DNA of 64,000 bases from Telmatactis stephensoni (Eukaryota > Cnidaria > Anthozoa > Actiniaria > Isophelliidae), in contig JALIZF010001816.1 of assembly GCA_029948255.1 (NCBI GenBank), positions 496,001-560,000 on the forward strand, given 5' to 3'. A program made the position numbers and the translations under genes. How positions within the stretch are numbered: position 1 is the first letter of the stretch; every line of letters begins with the position of its first letter. Of the stretch, positions 9,679 to 21,345 are shown one piece after another. The notes under the pieces are model-generated. The model saw only the letters and a program-made list of their open reading frames with translations, made no database searches and was not told where the DNA came from.

Positions 9679-10816
9679 ACTCGTGCCCAGGCCTCTAGGC
9701 CGGGAACGAGTTATAAAACGCGATTGTTTCTTTTTATTATTTTTCTTTCGTCGTCCACGAGAATGCGGCTTTCTTGCGCAACCGGTCACAGGTCACAGTT
9801 CTTGATTGGGTAAGAGCTTAAGAAACAATGCTCCTCATTCATCACCTTTGAGCGAGTGCGAACTGTTCGAAGCTAGCGAACGCCAGTGAGGAACGTTAGG
9901 AATGCAAGATGGCGGACTACAAAGAAAATAGCCTTGAGAGACGGGCTTTTCCTGCAATAGCACAATGTAATTTGGAGCTTTTAACTCCAGGTATACTTTT
10001 ATACTTATAAGAGCTTCAGAATGGGCTGTTAGTTTGAGCTTCACCTCCAATACTTTGACGAAATATCGAACTCTAAATGGAGTACTTGAAAGAGAATCCT
10101 CGCGATAAACATGGATGAACTGAGTATTTCCTATGAGCCGTGAATCTACGAATTTTTCATCCTACATGTTGCTAAACGAACATATGTAGAAGCAAGTCAA
10201 TTGTATTTCTTATTCAAGCATTCAAGAGATGTTGAGAGGTTTTTGTATTGAATTTTAATACGGAATTCTAAAGTAGACCATGGCATGGAACGGATAGGTT
10301 CCATTGACCTTGTTGGTCACGTAACGTCTTGTATTATTTAAAACATCTGAAACATGAACGAAAAAATTCACGATTTGTTATTGTGTTAAAAACGCCGCTG
10401 TAGAAGTATTTACAGCAAACAATTGAGACACATAGTGAAATAAAACGTTGAATAAACCGGTATATTCGCTGGTAATATTTTGCATGTCGACTAATAGTTG
10501 CTGATAGACAAATTGACTAATCAGATATTCTGGAAAACTACGAATTTCTCATCCTACATGTTGCTAAACGAACATACACAGAAGGAGGTCAATGATATTT
10601 CTCATTCAAGCATTCAAGAGATGTTGAGGGGTTTTTGTACCGAATTTTAACACCGAAATTGTGGCCAGTTAATATTTTTATGGAATTAAAGTTGTATTTG
10701 ACCTGATGCGTTAATTTGGTCGCGTAATGGATAAAACATCTGAAACATGAAAGAAAAAACACAGGAATTGTTATTGTGTCAAAAACGCCGTTATAGAAGT
10801 CTTTACAGCAAACAAT
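9679..10816 (+). mobile_element. Helitron-like element A, 3' end truncated and partly repeated
   Basis: It starts with ACTCGTGCCCAGGCC, preceded by TT, and follows element D (14278-15309) in order to about 10526. From there a second partial copy restarts at the tacgaatttctcatcc motif and runs to about 10816, where a MULE-like element's flank begins. The 3' terminal hairpin and CTAG end are missing. It has no coding capacity and is non-autonomous. Confidence 0.65.
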
Positions 10817-10948
10817 TGCCTGTGCGTCGTGTGACGAACACTGCTAGTCGACCTTCAGTGTAGTCCAGTCCCAGACTCTCTTTCTTGACGCTCCAGGACT
10901 CGCGGAGAAAGAGAGTCCAGTATAACTTGCATGCGCATGTCAGCTTAG

Positions 10949-10991
10949 TGACCACGCGATCACCACATTCATGTGGTGATCGCGTGGTTAC
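10949..10991. repeat. Near-perfect hairpin inside the MULE-like element
   Basis: The arms gtgaccacgcgatcaccaca and tgtggtgatcgcgtggttac pair across a loop of only a few bases. It lies between the left TIR and the captured ORF. Confidence 0.7.
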
Positions 10992-11019
10992 AAATCCTAA
11001 AGTCATCTAATGATTCAAG

Positions 11020-11229
11020 ATGGCTGAAGAAGAAAGTGTTTTGTATATACGATATCAGTCTCATTTCGGAAAGCCATTTGTTGATTCAGTGAGCTATGCA
11101 CTTGGAAAAACCAACTATAAACTTTTACCAAAGTTTGAGCAGTTACAGGCCATTTACGGATGGACAGTTGTGAAAGACGTATTTGTGAATTTTTCGATAC
11201 GCATCACTACCACTGCTACCAAACACTGA
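11020..11229 (+). pseudogene. Captured fragment resembling the Q-motif region of a RecQ-type helicase
   Basis: A 69-residue ORF starts MAEEESVLYIRYQSHFGK. Residues 36-56 read LLPKFEQLQAIYGWTVVKDV, followed by FVN. In RecQ-family helicases the segment before Walker A runs L+xEQxxAI...G+DVFVxxPTGxGKS. Here the match stops just before Walker A, so no ATPase core is present. The fragment lies wholly between the TIRs, which points to gene capture of the Pack-MULE type. The assignment rests on motif similarity only. It might still be expressed as a short peptide, but helicase activity is impossible. Confidence 0.45.
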
Positions 11230-11399
11230 CATTTGCATATTGCAAGCTCGCAAAGTACTAATTAATCAATTGATTGGCTCATTTAGCACATGCGCATGCA
11301 AGTTATACTGGACTCTCTTTCTCCGCGAGTCCTGGAGCGGCAAGAAAGAGAGTCTGGGACTGGACTACCTTCAGTGTTGACTACAGAACATACTCCACA

Positions 11400-11402
11400 G
11401 CC

Positions 11403-11435
<33 letters not shown>

Positions 11436-11800
11436 GGGGTACTCCTATATATTTACTATATAGGGATGATCGGCCGAACGGGGTATGGTTTTTCGAGTTC
11501 CCTGTCATAAACAGGGTATCCCTCTTGCAATTTTTGGAGCTTTTTGTCATTTTCACCGTAGTAGTTTTCTCATCAACTCTGGTCGTTAGTTAGCCACCAC
11601 GCCACTACGGCAACCATCTGCCTAGAAGCTTTATTTATCGTTGTTCGATCACGATCGCAACAAACTCGTTATGAAACTCATTTACATTACAAACAAATAA
11701 GTACATTACATTCTGCAATTATATTATACTTTGTCATAAACAGGGTATGGTATTTTGAGTTTTTCTGTCATGAATGGGGTAACTGTTTTAGGATCCCAGC
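11400..11800. repeat. Poly-G run (30 G) and 'aacagggtatgg' low-complexity repeat
   Basis: A run of 30 G at 11405-11434 is followed by aggggtactcctatatattta and several degenerate copies of tgtcataaacagggtatggt. A shorter G run before gtactcctatatatttgct recurs at 31741-31780, so this is part of a dispersed repeat. The G run could fold as a G-quadruplex and its length is probably unreliable. Confidence 0.7.
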
Positions 11801-11995
11801 GGAGCATCCCCAACCAAATGCTGGTTAAGCAATTCCCCTCCCCCCTCCGGTCCACAGTTCAATATATTCAGCAGTTTGAGTAAATTTTAAAATGCAATTT
11901 TAGAAACAATCACAAACGGCTTGCGTTGGCAATGATTACAAATCTAACTGACTACGACAACACAAGTTTTAGAAATGTACAAGTACACTTTATTA

Positions 11996-14275
11996 CTCGT
12001 GCCCAGGCCTTTAGGCCGGGAACGAGTTATAAAATGCAAATGTTTTTTTTTTTTCTCTTTTCGTCCTCAGCTATTTCTGATTGGTTCGTTCTAAGGCACC
12101 TCTGATTGGTTAAGAACGTAAAAACAATGCCCTTCATTCATCAGTCCTCTAGGAGGCGTGAGCTCCTCGAGGCTGGGGAATAAAGACTTGGGCAGGTTTT
12201 AATGGTGGACAATGGCTGGAATACAGCTTTAAAAACAGGCCCTTTGAGCAGTAAAAAAAGCGAAATCGGGCTTTTTACTCGAGGCATACCCAACTCCATT
12301 ATAAGAGCGTTAGAATGGACAGCTATTTTGAACTCGGTCTCCGATTCTGCGACCAAAAAATGAATTCTAAAGGGACTTCTTCAAGTCGTACACTTTCCCC
12401 GTCTCAAGCATCAGATGTAAGCCAGAATTGGCGAGCTCTTGTCATCAAAGCAGAGTGCCCCTCACAGTTCTCACTGCATATGTTGCTAAACGAACAGCAA
12501 TAGAGGGAAGTCAATTGTATATTTCCCGTCAAACAGTTATGAGAGCTAGTGGGGCCGGTTTTTGTACTAAATTTGAATATCGAAAACGAAGGAGACTGAA
12601 GCTCTGTGTTGTACGTGCTCTGATGATCTGATAGTATGCGTGTTTTATGTTTTCATATTAAAATATGAAAGAAAAATGTAGATGAGTAGTTACTATGTTA
12701 GTGAGTCGGTTGTAGAGCGTTTACGACAAACAATTCAGACGATAAGTGAAATAAAATCAACTTAAAGAACAAGATATTCGCTTGAATTTTACGAGGTCTT
12801 AAAGAAAACTAGACGCACACGTGCGTTCACTCGTGCCTATGCCTGGAGCCCTTTTTAAGAGAGGCTCCAATGACCGGCTCCGTTCGTACTCTTCCCCTAG
12901 CCGTTTCACGCATTCTTCACCATTCCGGGAAATAGCTAACCGTAACAAATGACCTTTTTTGAATCGGCTAACTTAAACTAAAAAATATCTTGATTAGTTA
13001 GTTTGTCTGTCAACAGCTATTAGTGCCTTTGTCTTTCTATTATCATGCATAGGTATTAGATATCTCCAACATGCAAAAATATACCAGTTTTATATTCAAC
13101 TTCTTATTTCACTATATATCTCAATTGTTTGCTGTAAAGACTTCTACAACGGCATATTTGACACAATAACAAATCGTGTATTTTTTCGTTCATGTTTCGG
13201 ATGTTATATATATGAATAAAAGACGTTACGTGACCAAACGCGAAATACAAGGTCAATGGAATCTAGTTTCATGCCATTCCGATATTAAATTAAAATTCAC
13301 TACAAAAACCTCTCAAGATCTCTTGAATGCTTGAATGAGGAATATAATTGACTTGCTTCTATGTATGTTCGTTTAGCAACATGTAGGATGAGAAATTCGT
13401 AGTTTTCCAGCTCATAGGAAATAGTCGTTATCGCGAGGGCCTCGGCTTTCAAGTACTCCATTTAGAGTTCGATATTTGGTCAAAGTATTGGAGATGAAGC
13501 TCAAAATAACAGCCCATCCTGAAGCTCTTATAAGTATATAGGTATTTCTCGAGTTAAAAGCTCCAATTACATTGTTCTACTGCAGGAAAAGCCCGTCTCT
13601 GAAAGCTATTTTCTTTGTAGTCGGCCATCTTGCATTCCTAAAGTTCCTGGCTTGCGTTCGCTGTCGCTCAAAGGTGATGAATGAAGGGCATTGTTTTTAC
13701 GTTCTTAACCAATCAGAAGTCCCTCAGGACGAACAGAGGAAAAAAAAAAAAAAAAAAAAAAAAACATTTGCAGTTTATAACTCGTTCCCGGCCTAAAGGC
13801 CTGGGCACGAGTAACAAGGCTTTTGGAATGTGGGGTCAGGGCGGATTGGCAAAAATATATCACGGAGCTCTGGAAGCTTAAGATAAGTAGGGCTTGTCAA
13901 AGTAGGATTCTTTTCAAAGTAAATTAGAAGGCTGGAGTCAAAGTCGTCACCCAGGTTGATTGTACACAAACGTACAATTATTGAGGCTGAGCGTTTGTGT
14001 CAGTACTTCAGATCGATAGAATAAAATGAGAGATTGAACACTCTATGTGGTTGAATTCTATTTATCTTTGGTTTGATCATCTTGAACATGCATGTCTAAA
14101 AATGTAAATGATTTGGCCGTCACGGTAGACTATGTATATGGCATGGTAAATTGATACAGTCCGTTAAGTGGATCTATAAAGTGGGACAGTTCGGGCAAAA
14201 TTAAGAGGGTTATTAAAACCATTTCTATAAACAGGGCCTCACCTTGGGCACGAGTGAACGCACGAGTGCGTCTAG
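11996..14275 (+). mobile_element. Helitron-like element B, interrupted by element C
   Basis: The left end, ACTCGTGCCCAGGCC preceded by TT, is at 11996. The right end, GGGCACGAGTGAACGCACGAG ... CTAG, finishes at 14275 and is followed by TT. Element C lies inside, flanked by AA on both sides (TT on its own strand). Without C the element is about 1.28 kb. Its interior is a divergent subfamily relative to C and D. No ORF is supported. Confidence 0.6.
12809..13812 (-). mobile_element. Helitron-like element C, complete, nested in B
   Basis: This 1,004-bp element on the minus strand has the start ACTCGTGCCC (complement at 13803-13812) and the end GTGCGTCTAG (complement at 12809-12818). The 5' end is inverted as GGGCACGAGT about 20 bases before the 3' terminus, and the last bases form the hairpin ACGCACGTGTGCGT. 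Asymmetric inverted repeats plus a 3' hairpin and TT targets fit non-autonomous Helitron2/Helentron elements. Confidence 0.65.
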
Positions 14276-14277
14276 TT

Positions 14278-15309
14278 ACTCGTGCCCAGGCCTTTAGGCC
14301 GGGAACGAGTTATAAACTGCAAATGTTTTTTTTTTTTTTTTTTTTTTTTTCTCTGTTCGTCGCCAGAACAGGCCTTTCTTGCGCAATCGGTCACGTGTTA
14401 AAGCTCCTGATTGGTTCAGAGCGCAAGAAACAATACCCTTCATTCATCACCTTTGAGCGAGTGCGAACTCTTCGAAGGTCTTCGAAGTGAACGCCAGTCA
14501 GGAACTTTAGGAATGCAAGATGGCGGACCGCCCAAAAAATAGCTTTCAGAGACAGGCTTTTCCAGCAGTGAGACAATAGAAAATGGAGCTTTTAACTCAA
14601 GATATACCTAAACACTTATAAGAGCTTCAGAATGGGCTGTTATTTTGAGCTTGATCTCCAATACTTTGACCAAATATCGAGCTCTCAATGGAGTACGTGA
14701 AAATAAAACTCTCGCGACTCGGGGCAATTCCTTTGAGCTGCAAATCTACGAATTTCTCACCCTACATGTTGCTAAACCAACGCATATAGAGGCAAGTCAA
14801 TTATATTTTTCATTCAAGCATTCAAGAGATCTTGAGAGGTTTTTGTGTTGAATTTTAACACCGACATTCTGGCCAGACAATTATTTAGTTATATATTTTC
14901 ATGGAACCAAGGCTCTATTTGACCTGATGCGTTTGGTCACGTAATGGATAAAACATCTGAAACATGAACGAAAAATTACACGATTTGGTATTGTGTCAAA
15001 AGCGTCGTTGTAGAAGTCTTTACGGCAAACAATTGAGATATATAGTGAAATAAAAAGTTGAATAAACTGGTATATTTTTGCATGTTGGAGATATCTAATA
15101 CGACAAACTGAAGGCAAATATTAATAGCTGCTGACAGACAAATTGACTAATCAGATATTCTTTGAAAAGGTCAAAATAGGTCTTTATTATGTTACGGTTA
15201 AGTGAAGAATGCGTGAAACGGCTCGGGGAAGAGTACGATTGGGGCCAGTCATTGAAGCCTCTCCTAAAAGGGCCTCACAGGGCACGAGTGAACGCACGTG
15301 TGCGTCTAG
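14278..15309 (+). mobile_element. Helitron-like element D, complete, abutting B
   Basis: It is a 1,032-bp full-length element with the 5' end ACTCGTGCCCAGGCC, where GGCCTTTAGGCC makes a small palindrome. A poly-T stretch follows. The 3' end is GGGCACGAGT-GAACGCACGTGTGCGTCTAG, followed by TT. It begins two bases after element B ends, so the two are head-to-tail. No transposase or Rep-helicase is encoded. Confidence 0.7.
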
Positions 15310-16929
15310 TTGAAATTACAGCAAGATTGACGTCTAATAAGTAGAGTCCATACTACATATAATACTCCATGGCCAAGGTTGTGCAAGAAAGTTTCATTGG
15401 CCGGTCCAGATCTGGAGATCCTGGAGTACACCTTGATTGGATATGCCTGACAGTGTAATGTGAGTCTTGTTTGGGTTATGGCTCTACCTGCTACGAGAAA
15501 TATCTGTGTAATAAGTTGGTTAGTCGGTTGCTAATTGTTGTCGATCAGTTGTTGCTGGTTAAGCTTGCTATTGAATTTGTACGTTTATCAAGATTGGAAG
15601 AAATACAAAGGCACACAAACATGTACAAACGGGTATGGACTAATGTTGTCGTCAAAGTGATCCCGGAATAGTCCTGTAACACATGCAGATCAGACGTTTT
15701 TGCCTGTAGTTCCTGTAACCTTAAAAATTTACATATCTGCAGAATTGTGTGAAATGGTTTTGACAAGAAAAAGGTAATGTGTCAAAGCTATGAATGTTCT
15801 TGCTTTCTTATGAAAAACAGGGGTGATTAATGGTTTCGTATTTTCCTAAAGAAAACTTAGTTTCTTGACCTCTATCAACATATGTAAATTAACTTATAAA
15901 ATACAAAGCCCACACTTTTTTTATCATCTTGTTCATTATTACTCAAATGATAAAAATGATAAATTGATGCAACGCTTAATACTTTTAGCAGGACTAGACA
16001 AAACACGGCTGCTTGGGGACAAGAAAAACATAGGATTACAACAACCTTATTGCATCAAATTAAATGTGATTGCTTGAATAACTTTCTTTTGATTCTATGA
16101 ATTTGACTACTTTGTTGCAGTCAGTTCTGGACTTTCTTACTTACCTTTACCCCCTCCTTCCCCTCCCTCACCTAATAAGATTCAGTTTCACTCTTGGCTG
16201 ACCCTGATTGTGCAACCTGTGACTTGTTTTGACCTCCTTGACTTCTCACCAAAGGGAGTAAACAGTTTAATTAGAGACTTTTTCTAAACGTTTTGTATGG
16301 ATTTTGATAAAATTCAGCCTAATTTCATATCGAAGTGGACGTACGGGAACATCTCGAACACACATAGTCTTCGGGCAGGCGGTTTCTCCTCTCCTCCTCC
16401 CCTCCCCTCCCCAGTCCCCCTCCCCTCTCCCCAATCCCCTTAAACCGCCAGCTACGCAGGCTACTTCGTTGAGAAGTAGTTGATAGATGATTGAACAACA
16501 TTTGGACAGTCCAAGAGTTGTCATGCTGCTTTGCTTTTTTTAATAATCATTGCCATCAAAACTGAAAAGATATTGTGATTTTTGGGGTTAAAAAATTGCG
16601 CCTTGAAGAATTCAAAATCTGTTTATTAGAAGTTCTCCAAAATTTGTATGCTGCTAGGCAAAAGTCCTAATTATCAACGCTTTGAGTATCGTTTTAAACG
16701 TTTAGATCAAAAAGGCGTACAATTGCTTGGGATAAAAACAGTGAAGTCATCGTTACGTCGCTATGGTAACCCCGATGTAAACAAAACATCTACCATTAAA
16801 ACCCTCACTCTTTATGTAGTAAGTGGATGAAAGTTCATAACTGTGGGCACTTTCATGCAAGAACTGCAGCCGTTTCAAGTTGCAATTGACCGATCGAACC
16901 CTATAGAATTTGCAGGAAGCCTCCTTAAT

Positions 16930-17034
16930 AAGATCGAGTTTGACTCTTGACTGATCCTGATTGTGCAAGCTGTGACTTGCTTTGACCGCCTTGACTGATG
17001 CTTGATGCGGATGAAATTCAAGGCCATTTAAGGT
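16930..17034 (+). promoter_or_regulatory. Putative untranslated exon end with 5' splice donor (unit 1)
   Basis: The conserved block gaaattcaaggccatttaag is followed by GTAAGACATAC, an excellent donor (GT at 17033-17034). The same block and donor occur at 31894 and 45561, upstream of ROCO copies 2 and 3, and a decayed version at 27509. I infer a first non-coding exon of the ROCO transcripts; this copy lies far from any start codon. RNA evidence would be needed. Confidence 0.35.
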
Positions 17035-17555
17035 AAGACATACGTCTCAAGTTTTTTATCTCATATCTCTTTTCATAAACGATATACTTAAAGAAACCCA
17101 GCCGCATGCATTACTGCAATTTTCAAAATCCTGCGAACTCAGACATGTAAACACTCAAGTGGTTTTCGCCAAATTGGCTTCCGTCAATCAAAATTAAAAA
17201 TCAAAAATAGGAAAGCTAACCGAATATCAAAATCATATTTAGCTGTTACAAATCGTCTAAAGATCATTTTCAGTCATTTGGTAGGTTTTTAGGGATATTT
17301 ATGAGTATTTTTTTGGTTGTTTGTTTGAAGTGGGCGGAAGCTAAAAACCAAATTCCAACGGACTGTTTGAAGGTCAGAGTTCGCAGAATTATGAAAATTG
17401 CAGTAATGGTTTGGAATTCAAAATCATTTGGAATCATTGCACATAACTTATTGCATGCATGTAGAAGAACGACCCCATCAGATAGAAATGTTTAAAAATT
17501 CTTAAAAAACTCATTAATAATTCATAAGGCAAACACAATGAAAATCGCCACCGTG

Positions 17556-18560
17556 TAGCCTGTGTACAGCCGTTTCCCACCCCTCCCCCCCTACGGGGAA
17601 AAACGGGGAGGGAACGTCTGTGAAACGGCGTTCTTAATCGTGTTCCAGGTCATAAATTTGCATATGTAATTAGTTATTTACATACAGAGAAAATGAAGAT
17701 TTTCGAAGAAATAATGAATAATAGCGGGTTTACAACCCTTTATTTGAGTCTTTTAAATCTTTATAAACACTGAGTTAGTGACCAGAGCAGAGAGAAATGT
17801 AAGAGAAATACGGTTTATTGTTCTGTTCAGTGCAAGACAAATGTCGGCAGACTCAGTTGTCGAGTCCAATCGACCCTGAACCTCGCTAAAAAAGTCCTAA
17901 AAATGTCATATAATCAAAGCAGTCAAATCATGTTTTCATGCACTTTTACTGCTGTGTACTTACTGAATATTTTGATGACTATTTTTGCTCTAGATTTTGG
18001 TCCGATTCGAATGACATGCCTACAAAGCCGTCGGGTTTCACACAGACTTCGGCTTTTGATAGATGTAATTAAGAACAAAATAGAAGCCTTTGACACCCAG
18101 GAGTGAAATTGCCATGTCCAGGAATGTTTTCCTTGATATATTTTCGATGTAAATAGAGAATTAAGCAGTAAAACTATTAAAGTTTAAAATTATTGTAAAA
18201 TGTTGAGTAGTATCGTGGTATGGACTGTGTAGCGGCAGCCAAAGGCGCCAACCTAAGCTCTTGGTCTACCTCGGTTTGCTTTGTATTGTAAAGCGCTTAG
18301 AACAGATCTGGATAGGCGCTATATAAATGTATTATTATTATTATTATTATTATTATAAAACGGTGTTTGCTTTAGTTCGTTGAAATGGGGGTTCGTTGAA
18401 ATTCGATCGGCAAAACGATAACAACCAATCAGATTTGTCCTCAAAATCTTGAGAACCTCACGTGACCACGGAACACGATTAAGAACGCCGTTTCACAGAC
18501 GTTCCCTCCCCGTTTTTCCCCGTAGGGGGGGAGGGGTGGGAAACGGCTGTACATAGGCTA
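17556..18560. mobile_element. TIR transposon with 8-bp target duplication CCACCGTG
   Basis: The ~90-bp TIRs start TAGCCTGTGTACAGCC and end GGCTGTACATAGGCTA. CCACCGTG is duplicated exactly at 17548-17555 and 18561-18568. The 8-bp duplication is compatible with hAT or P-type elements. The 1,005-bp element has no transposase. Near its right side (about 18226-18357) it carries a retroposon-like tail, agcgcttagaacagatctgg ... gcgctatataaatgtatt(att)n. Confidence 0.75.
18226..18357 (+). mobile_element. SINE/LINE 3'-tail-like fragment with (ATT)n
   Basis: The sequence gtaaagcgcttagaacagat ... gcgctatataaatg followed by an ATT run is the shape of a 3'-truncated retroposon tail seen in many marine invertebrates. 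It is nested within the TIR element at 17556-18560. Confidence 0.5.
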
Positions 18561-18705
18561 CCACCGTGACGAGTGTCTTTAAATCTGATAAAGATTCGTC
18601 CTAATTTACATCAACTTTAACCTCGATTTTCTCCAAGATAAATGAAGATATTTTTGAATTTCTTTTAGAGAACCACTCTAATATGTGTTGGAGTTTTTTA
18701 AGCCG

Positions 18706-18801
18706 TATAAAGAACTCGAGATCGTGTTTTATCGGTATAAAGATCCTCGCCTACGGCTCGGATCTTTATATCCGATAAAACACTCTCTCTCGTTCTTTAT
18801 A
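18706..18801. mobile_element. Foldback mini-MITE (about 40-bp arms)
   Basis: The left arm tataaagaactcgagatcg... ending in aaagatc is inverted on the right as gatctttatatccgataaaa... ending in cgttctttata. A 15-base GC-rich loop (ctcgcctacggctcg) separates them. It has no ORF. Confidence 0.6.
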
Positions 18802-19189
18802 CTATACATAAACTAATTCTCACTGAGTTTGAGTGTTTGAGAACGAAATCGGTATCCCCTTCTGATAAATATAAACTTATACAATCCGATTTTCACTTTC
18901 AGTGATAAATAAGTCGCTGGAAATATTCTCTTTTGGACACTTTGGAATTCAGGTTATTAATTTTCTGTTATTTTGGAACTTCTGCTTTGTTTATCACGTT
19001 GAGTACTGTTTCTGTTGGAAATTTCTATCGCGTTAGCCGGTTCTAAATAGGGACTTAGTTTACATTTATTATTGAATATCTTCGTCCAAACGTTAACAGA
19101 AGTTAAAATGTTAAATCAATTTGGAAAGTTTAGCAAATAAAATATGTACATAAATTAGTGTAAGTTTTAATTGTTATAAATTCGATGTA

Positions 19190-19473
19190 TACACCTATTT
19201 CAAAAAAGGTTGTCGTACGAGAGGTCTCAAGCCTACGCGACTAGACCGAAAAGGAGTATGGGTAGTTGCAAAACTTCAATTTCCTTTTTTGCTCTGGTCT
19301 TGATTTTAGCATCGGCAAATGAAGGTCTTTAAAGAATTAGGTAATGAAAAGCTTAAGTTGAGTTATTGGCTGGATATTTATATGTTTTTTTTAACATTAG
19401 TAATATTTACCCATGCTTCCTTTCGGGTGAGCCGCGTAGGCTTTCGCCGACAACATTTATTGAAATAGGTGTA
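19190..19473. mobile_element. TA-target MITE, TACACCTATTTC family (copy d)
   Basis: It has the same ends and internal inverted pair as the element at 5720. The paralogous sites in units 2 and 3 (near 32443 and 46107) read atgta-t-taaaaacttcac without the element. This confirms a clean insertion at TA in unit 1 only. Confidence 0.8.
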
Positions 19474-19542
19474 TAAAAACTTCACATGACGTCCGCTTTA
19501 AATATCTTCCGCAACACTCGCGATTAATTGTTTTGGCTTTAG

Positions 19543-19593
19543 ATGAGATGAAATGAGATGAGATGAGATGAGATGAGATGAGATGAGATGAGA
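19543..19593. repeat. GATGA pentanucleotide microsatellite, short allele
   Basis: About ten copies of gatga are present. It is positionally equivalent to the much longer arrays at 32769 and 46152. Confidence 0.85.
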
Positions 19594-21135
19594 CAGTTGG
19601 CAAAAAAAAAGATTTATATATACACACATGCAAATAAAATGAAAAAAAGAGTTAAAAAAGACTACTGTCATAAAATATCAAAAATGTACGATATAATATT
19701 TTAAATTGTTATATACATATCAAGATTTACTCACTAAAATTCCATTTAGTAAAGTTTTGTGCGTTCATTGCTCTCAGCCAATCAGAATGCGCGTATCGCT
19801 TTCTTCACGCGAAGGAGATATACACGTCGGCCAAATCGATCATAAAATCTCCCACTTGTGCGGGCTCAAATTCTTCAGCGGTTTACAGCATGGCACTATA
19901 CCGCTGTGGACAACTTAACTTATAAGATAACTTTTATTAGAACAATCTGATCATCGTGTTCATTCAAGTTGAGCCTGTACAAGTGGGAGATTTTATGAAC
20001 GACTTAACGTGACCTCGTCAGTTGCTAGTTCCTCTTGAACACGATGCTGCTCTTCGTGCAGTTCTCTCTTTTTGGTATTTTGTTTGTACTCGATGACTCC
20101 CAGAACTCATGTGTTTACTTCGTTCTGGGTATTACAGCTGCATTTGTATCCTGCAAGCTTTGAGCACATTCGACTTTGTTTGCACAAATCTCCTTGACCA
20201 ACAGCACTTCGATCTGCCATCTTGAATTTGTACACCACATGTGACTAAAGTTTCACGGTTTCTCTTTATTCGCTTGCTAATAGTTAATACCCAACTTGAT
20301 ATTTTCCGATTACATATGCACTTAATTCAACTTTGACTTAAAAAAAAATCAATCGAACTTGTTTGAAAAGGGATCTTTTGCGAAGCTCGAGTTTTTTCCA
20401 TAATTTTGTTCTTTTACCTCAATAGTTCGATGTATTTGAAATATCTACTGGGGAACCCAAAGTCAAAAAGAGAGAGTTCTATATCCCCTACCCTCCCGAT
20501 CTCTAATACAATTACTTAGGCTCCATCCTAGGCTTCTGGAAATCAGTTTTCGGTTAAAAATAAGTTTTAAAAACCACCAAAACCGGATCTAAAATGTTAA
20601 AATTTGCATTTGATTGAGATTTCTATCCAAAGTTAAAGAGCTATATTTCAAAATAGACACATTTAGAGCTCATTTTACAAGCTTCAGCAGCTCTTAATAA
20701 GCACAGCAATAGAGATCACTCAGTGAAGATGAAAAAAGCCATAGTTTGTTGTGATGATATGAAGTGACTCATAACATAGCAACGGGAGAAAACAGGGTAG
20801 CAACTGACCAACGTGATAACGATACGTCCAATCAGAAACGACTTCATTTCTAATGAAATTTTTTCTTCAAATTGGCTCCCCTTCTGAGCATTTCCATTTT
20901 CACAGAAAAATGACAAAAAATTATAGAATCTCGATTTATATATGATAAACAGAAAACACCATCTTTGTACCTTTTTTTCGCTCGTTGTTTTGTATACTTC
21001 ACATCTCGTGAATAACCGTACGCGCGCACTTTCCATGAAAGTTTGAGCCAGTAGAATGACTACAAATATTGTAAGCACTAATTGTTTTTACCTCGAAAAT
21101 CGATAGCTATTAACAAAACCGCCAGGTTCATAACA
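19594..21135. other. Non-coding stretch with one hairpin (19841-19996)
   Basis: The arms cataaaatctcccacttgt and acaagtgggagattttatg are separated by about 115 bases and form a MITE-like hairpin. The rest shows no supported gene. A 120-residue minus-strand ORF (20716-21078) has no recognisable motif. Bases 21055-21135 resemble 61740-61830, which shows that the transposon at 21136 landed in a copy of that repeat. Confidence 0.5.
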
Positions 21136-21345
21136 CATGAGGAGCCCCGTACCACAGGGAACCCGGCTTTATTCAGCGATATTTCTGTACTTTATTGAAA
21201 CGCTAATATTGGGATTCCTGTGTCATATGAGATCGTTTTGAAGTATCGTGTAACACAGAGTTGTAATCTGATTAACGGGCGTTGTTTGAAACAGTAACTT
21301 GATAAGGGGATTATATTCGAATCAGTAACGCACTCAGTCTAGTAA

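Larger units (their letters stand above)
10861..11367. mobile_element. MULE-like non-autonomous DNA transposon with captured ORF
   Basis: The termini are ~90-bp TIRs starting TAGTCCAGTCCCAGACTC and ending GAGTCTGGGACTGGACTA. A perfect 9-bp target duplication, CCTTCAGTG, flanks them at 10852-10860 and 11368-11376. Long TIRs with a 9-bp duplication are typical of Mutator-like elements. The 507-bp element has no transposase. It contains a helicase-like ORF and a GATCGCGTGG hairpin, both listed separately. Confidence 0.75.
15690..19600. repeat. Mid cassette of unit 1 (segmental duplication), with insertions
   Basis: It matches 44090-46150 in order and partly matches 31785-32540. It holds a twice-repeated ~80-bp block (agtttcactcttgactgacc, near 16185 and 16936), the GTAAGA donor, and the lead-in to the GATGA microsatellite. 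Two transposons are inserted only in this copy (17556-18560 and 19190-19473). It contains no convincing ORF. Confidence 0.7.

Noticed and set aside
20716..21078. 120-residue minus-strand ORF
   Set aside because: Composition is that of translated AT-rich DNA, no motif is present, and its end overlaps a dispersed repeat.
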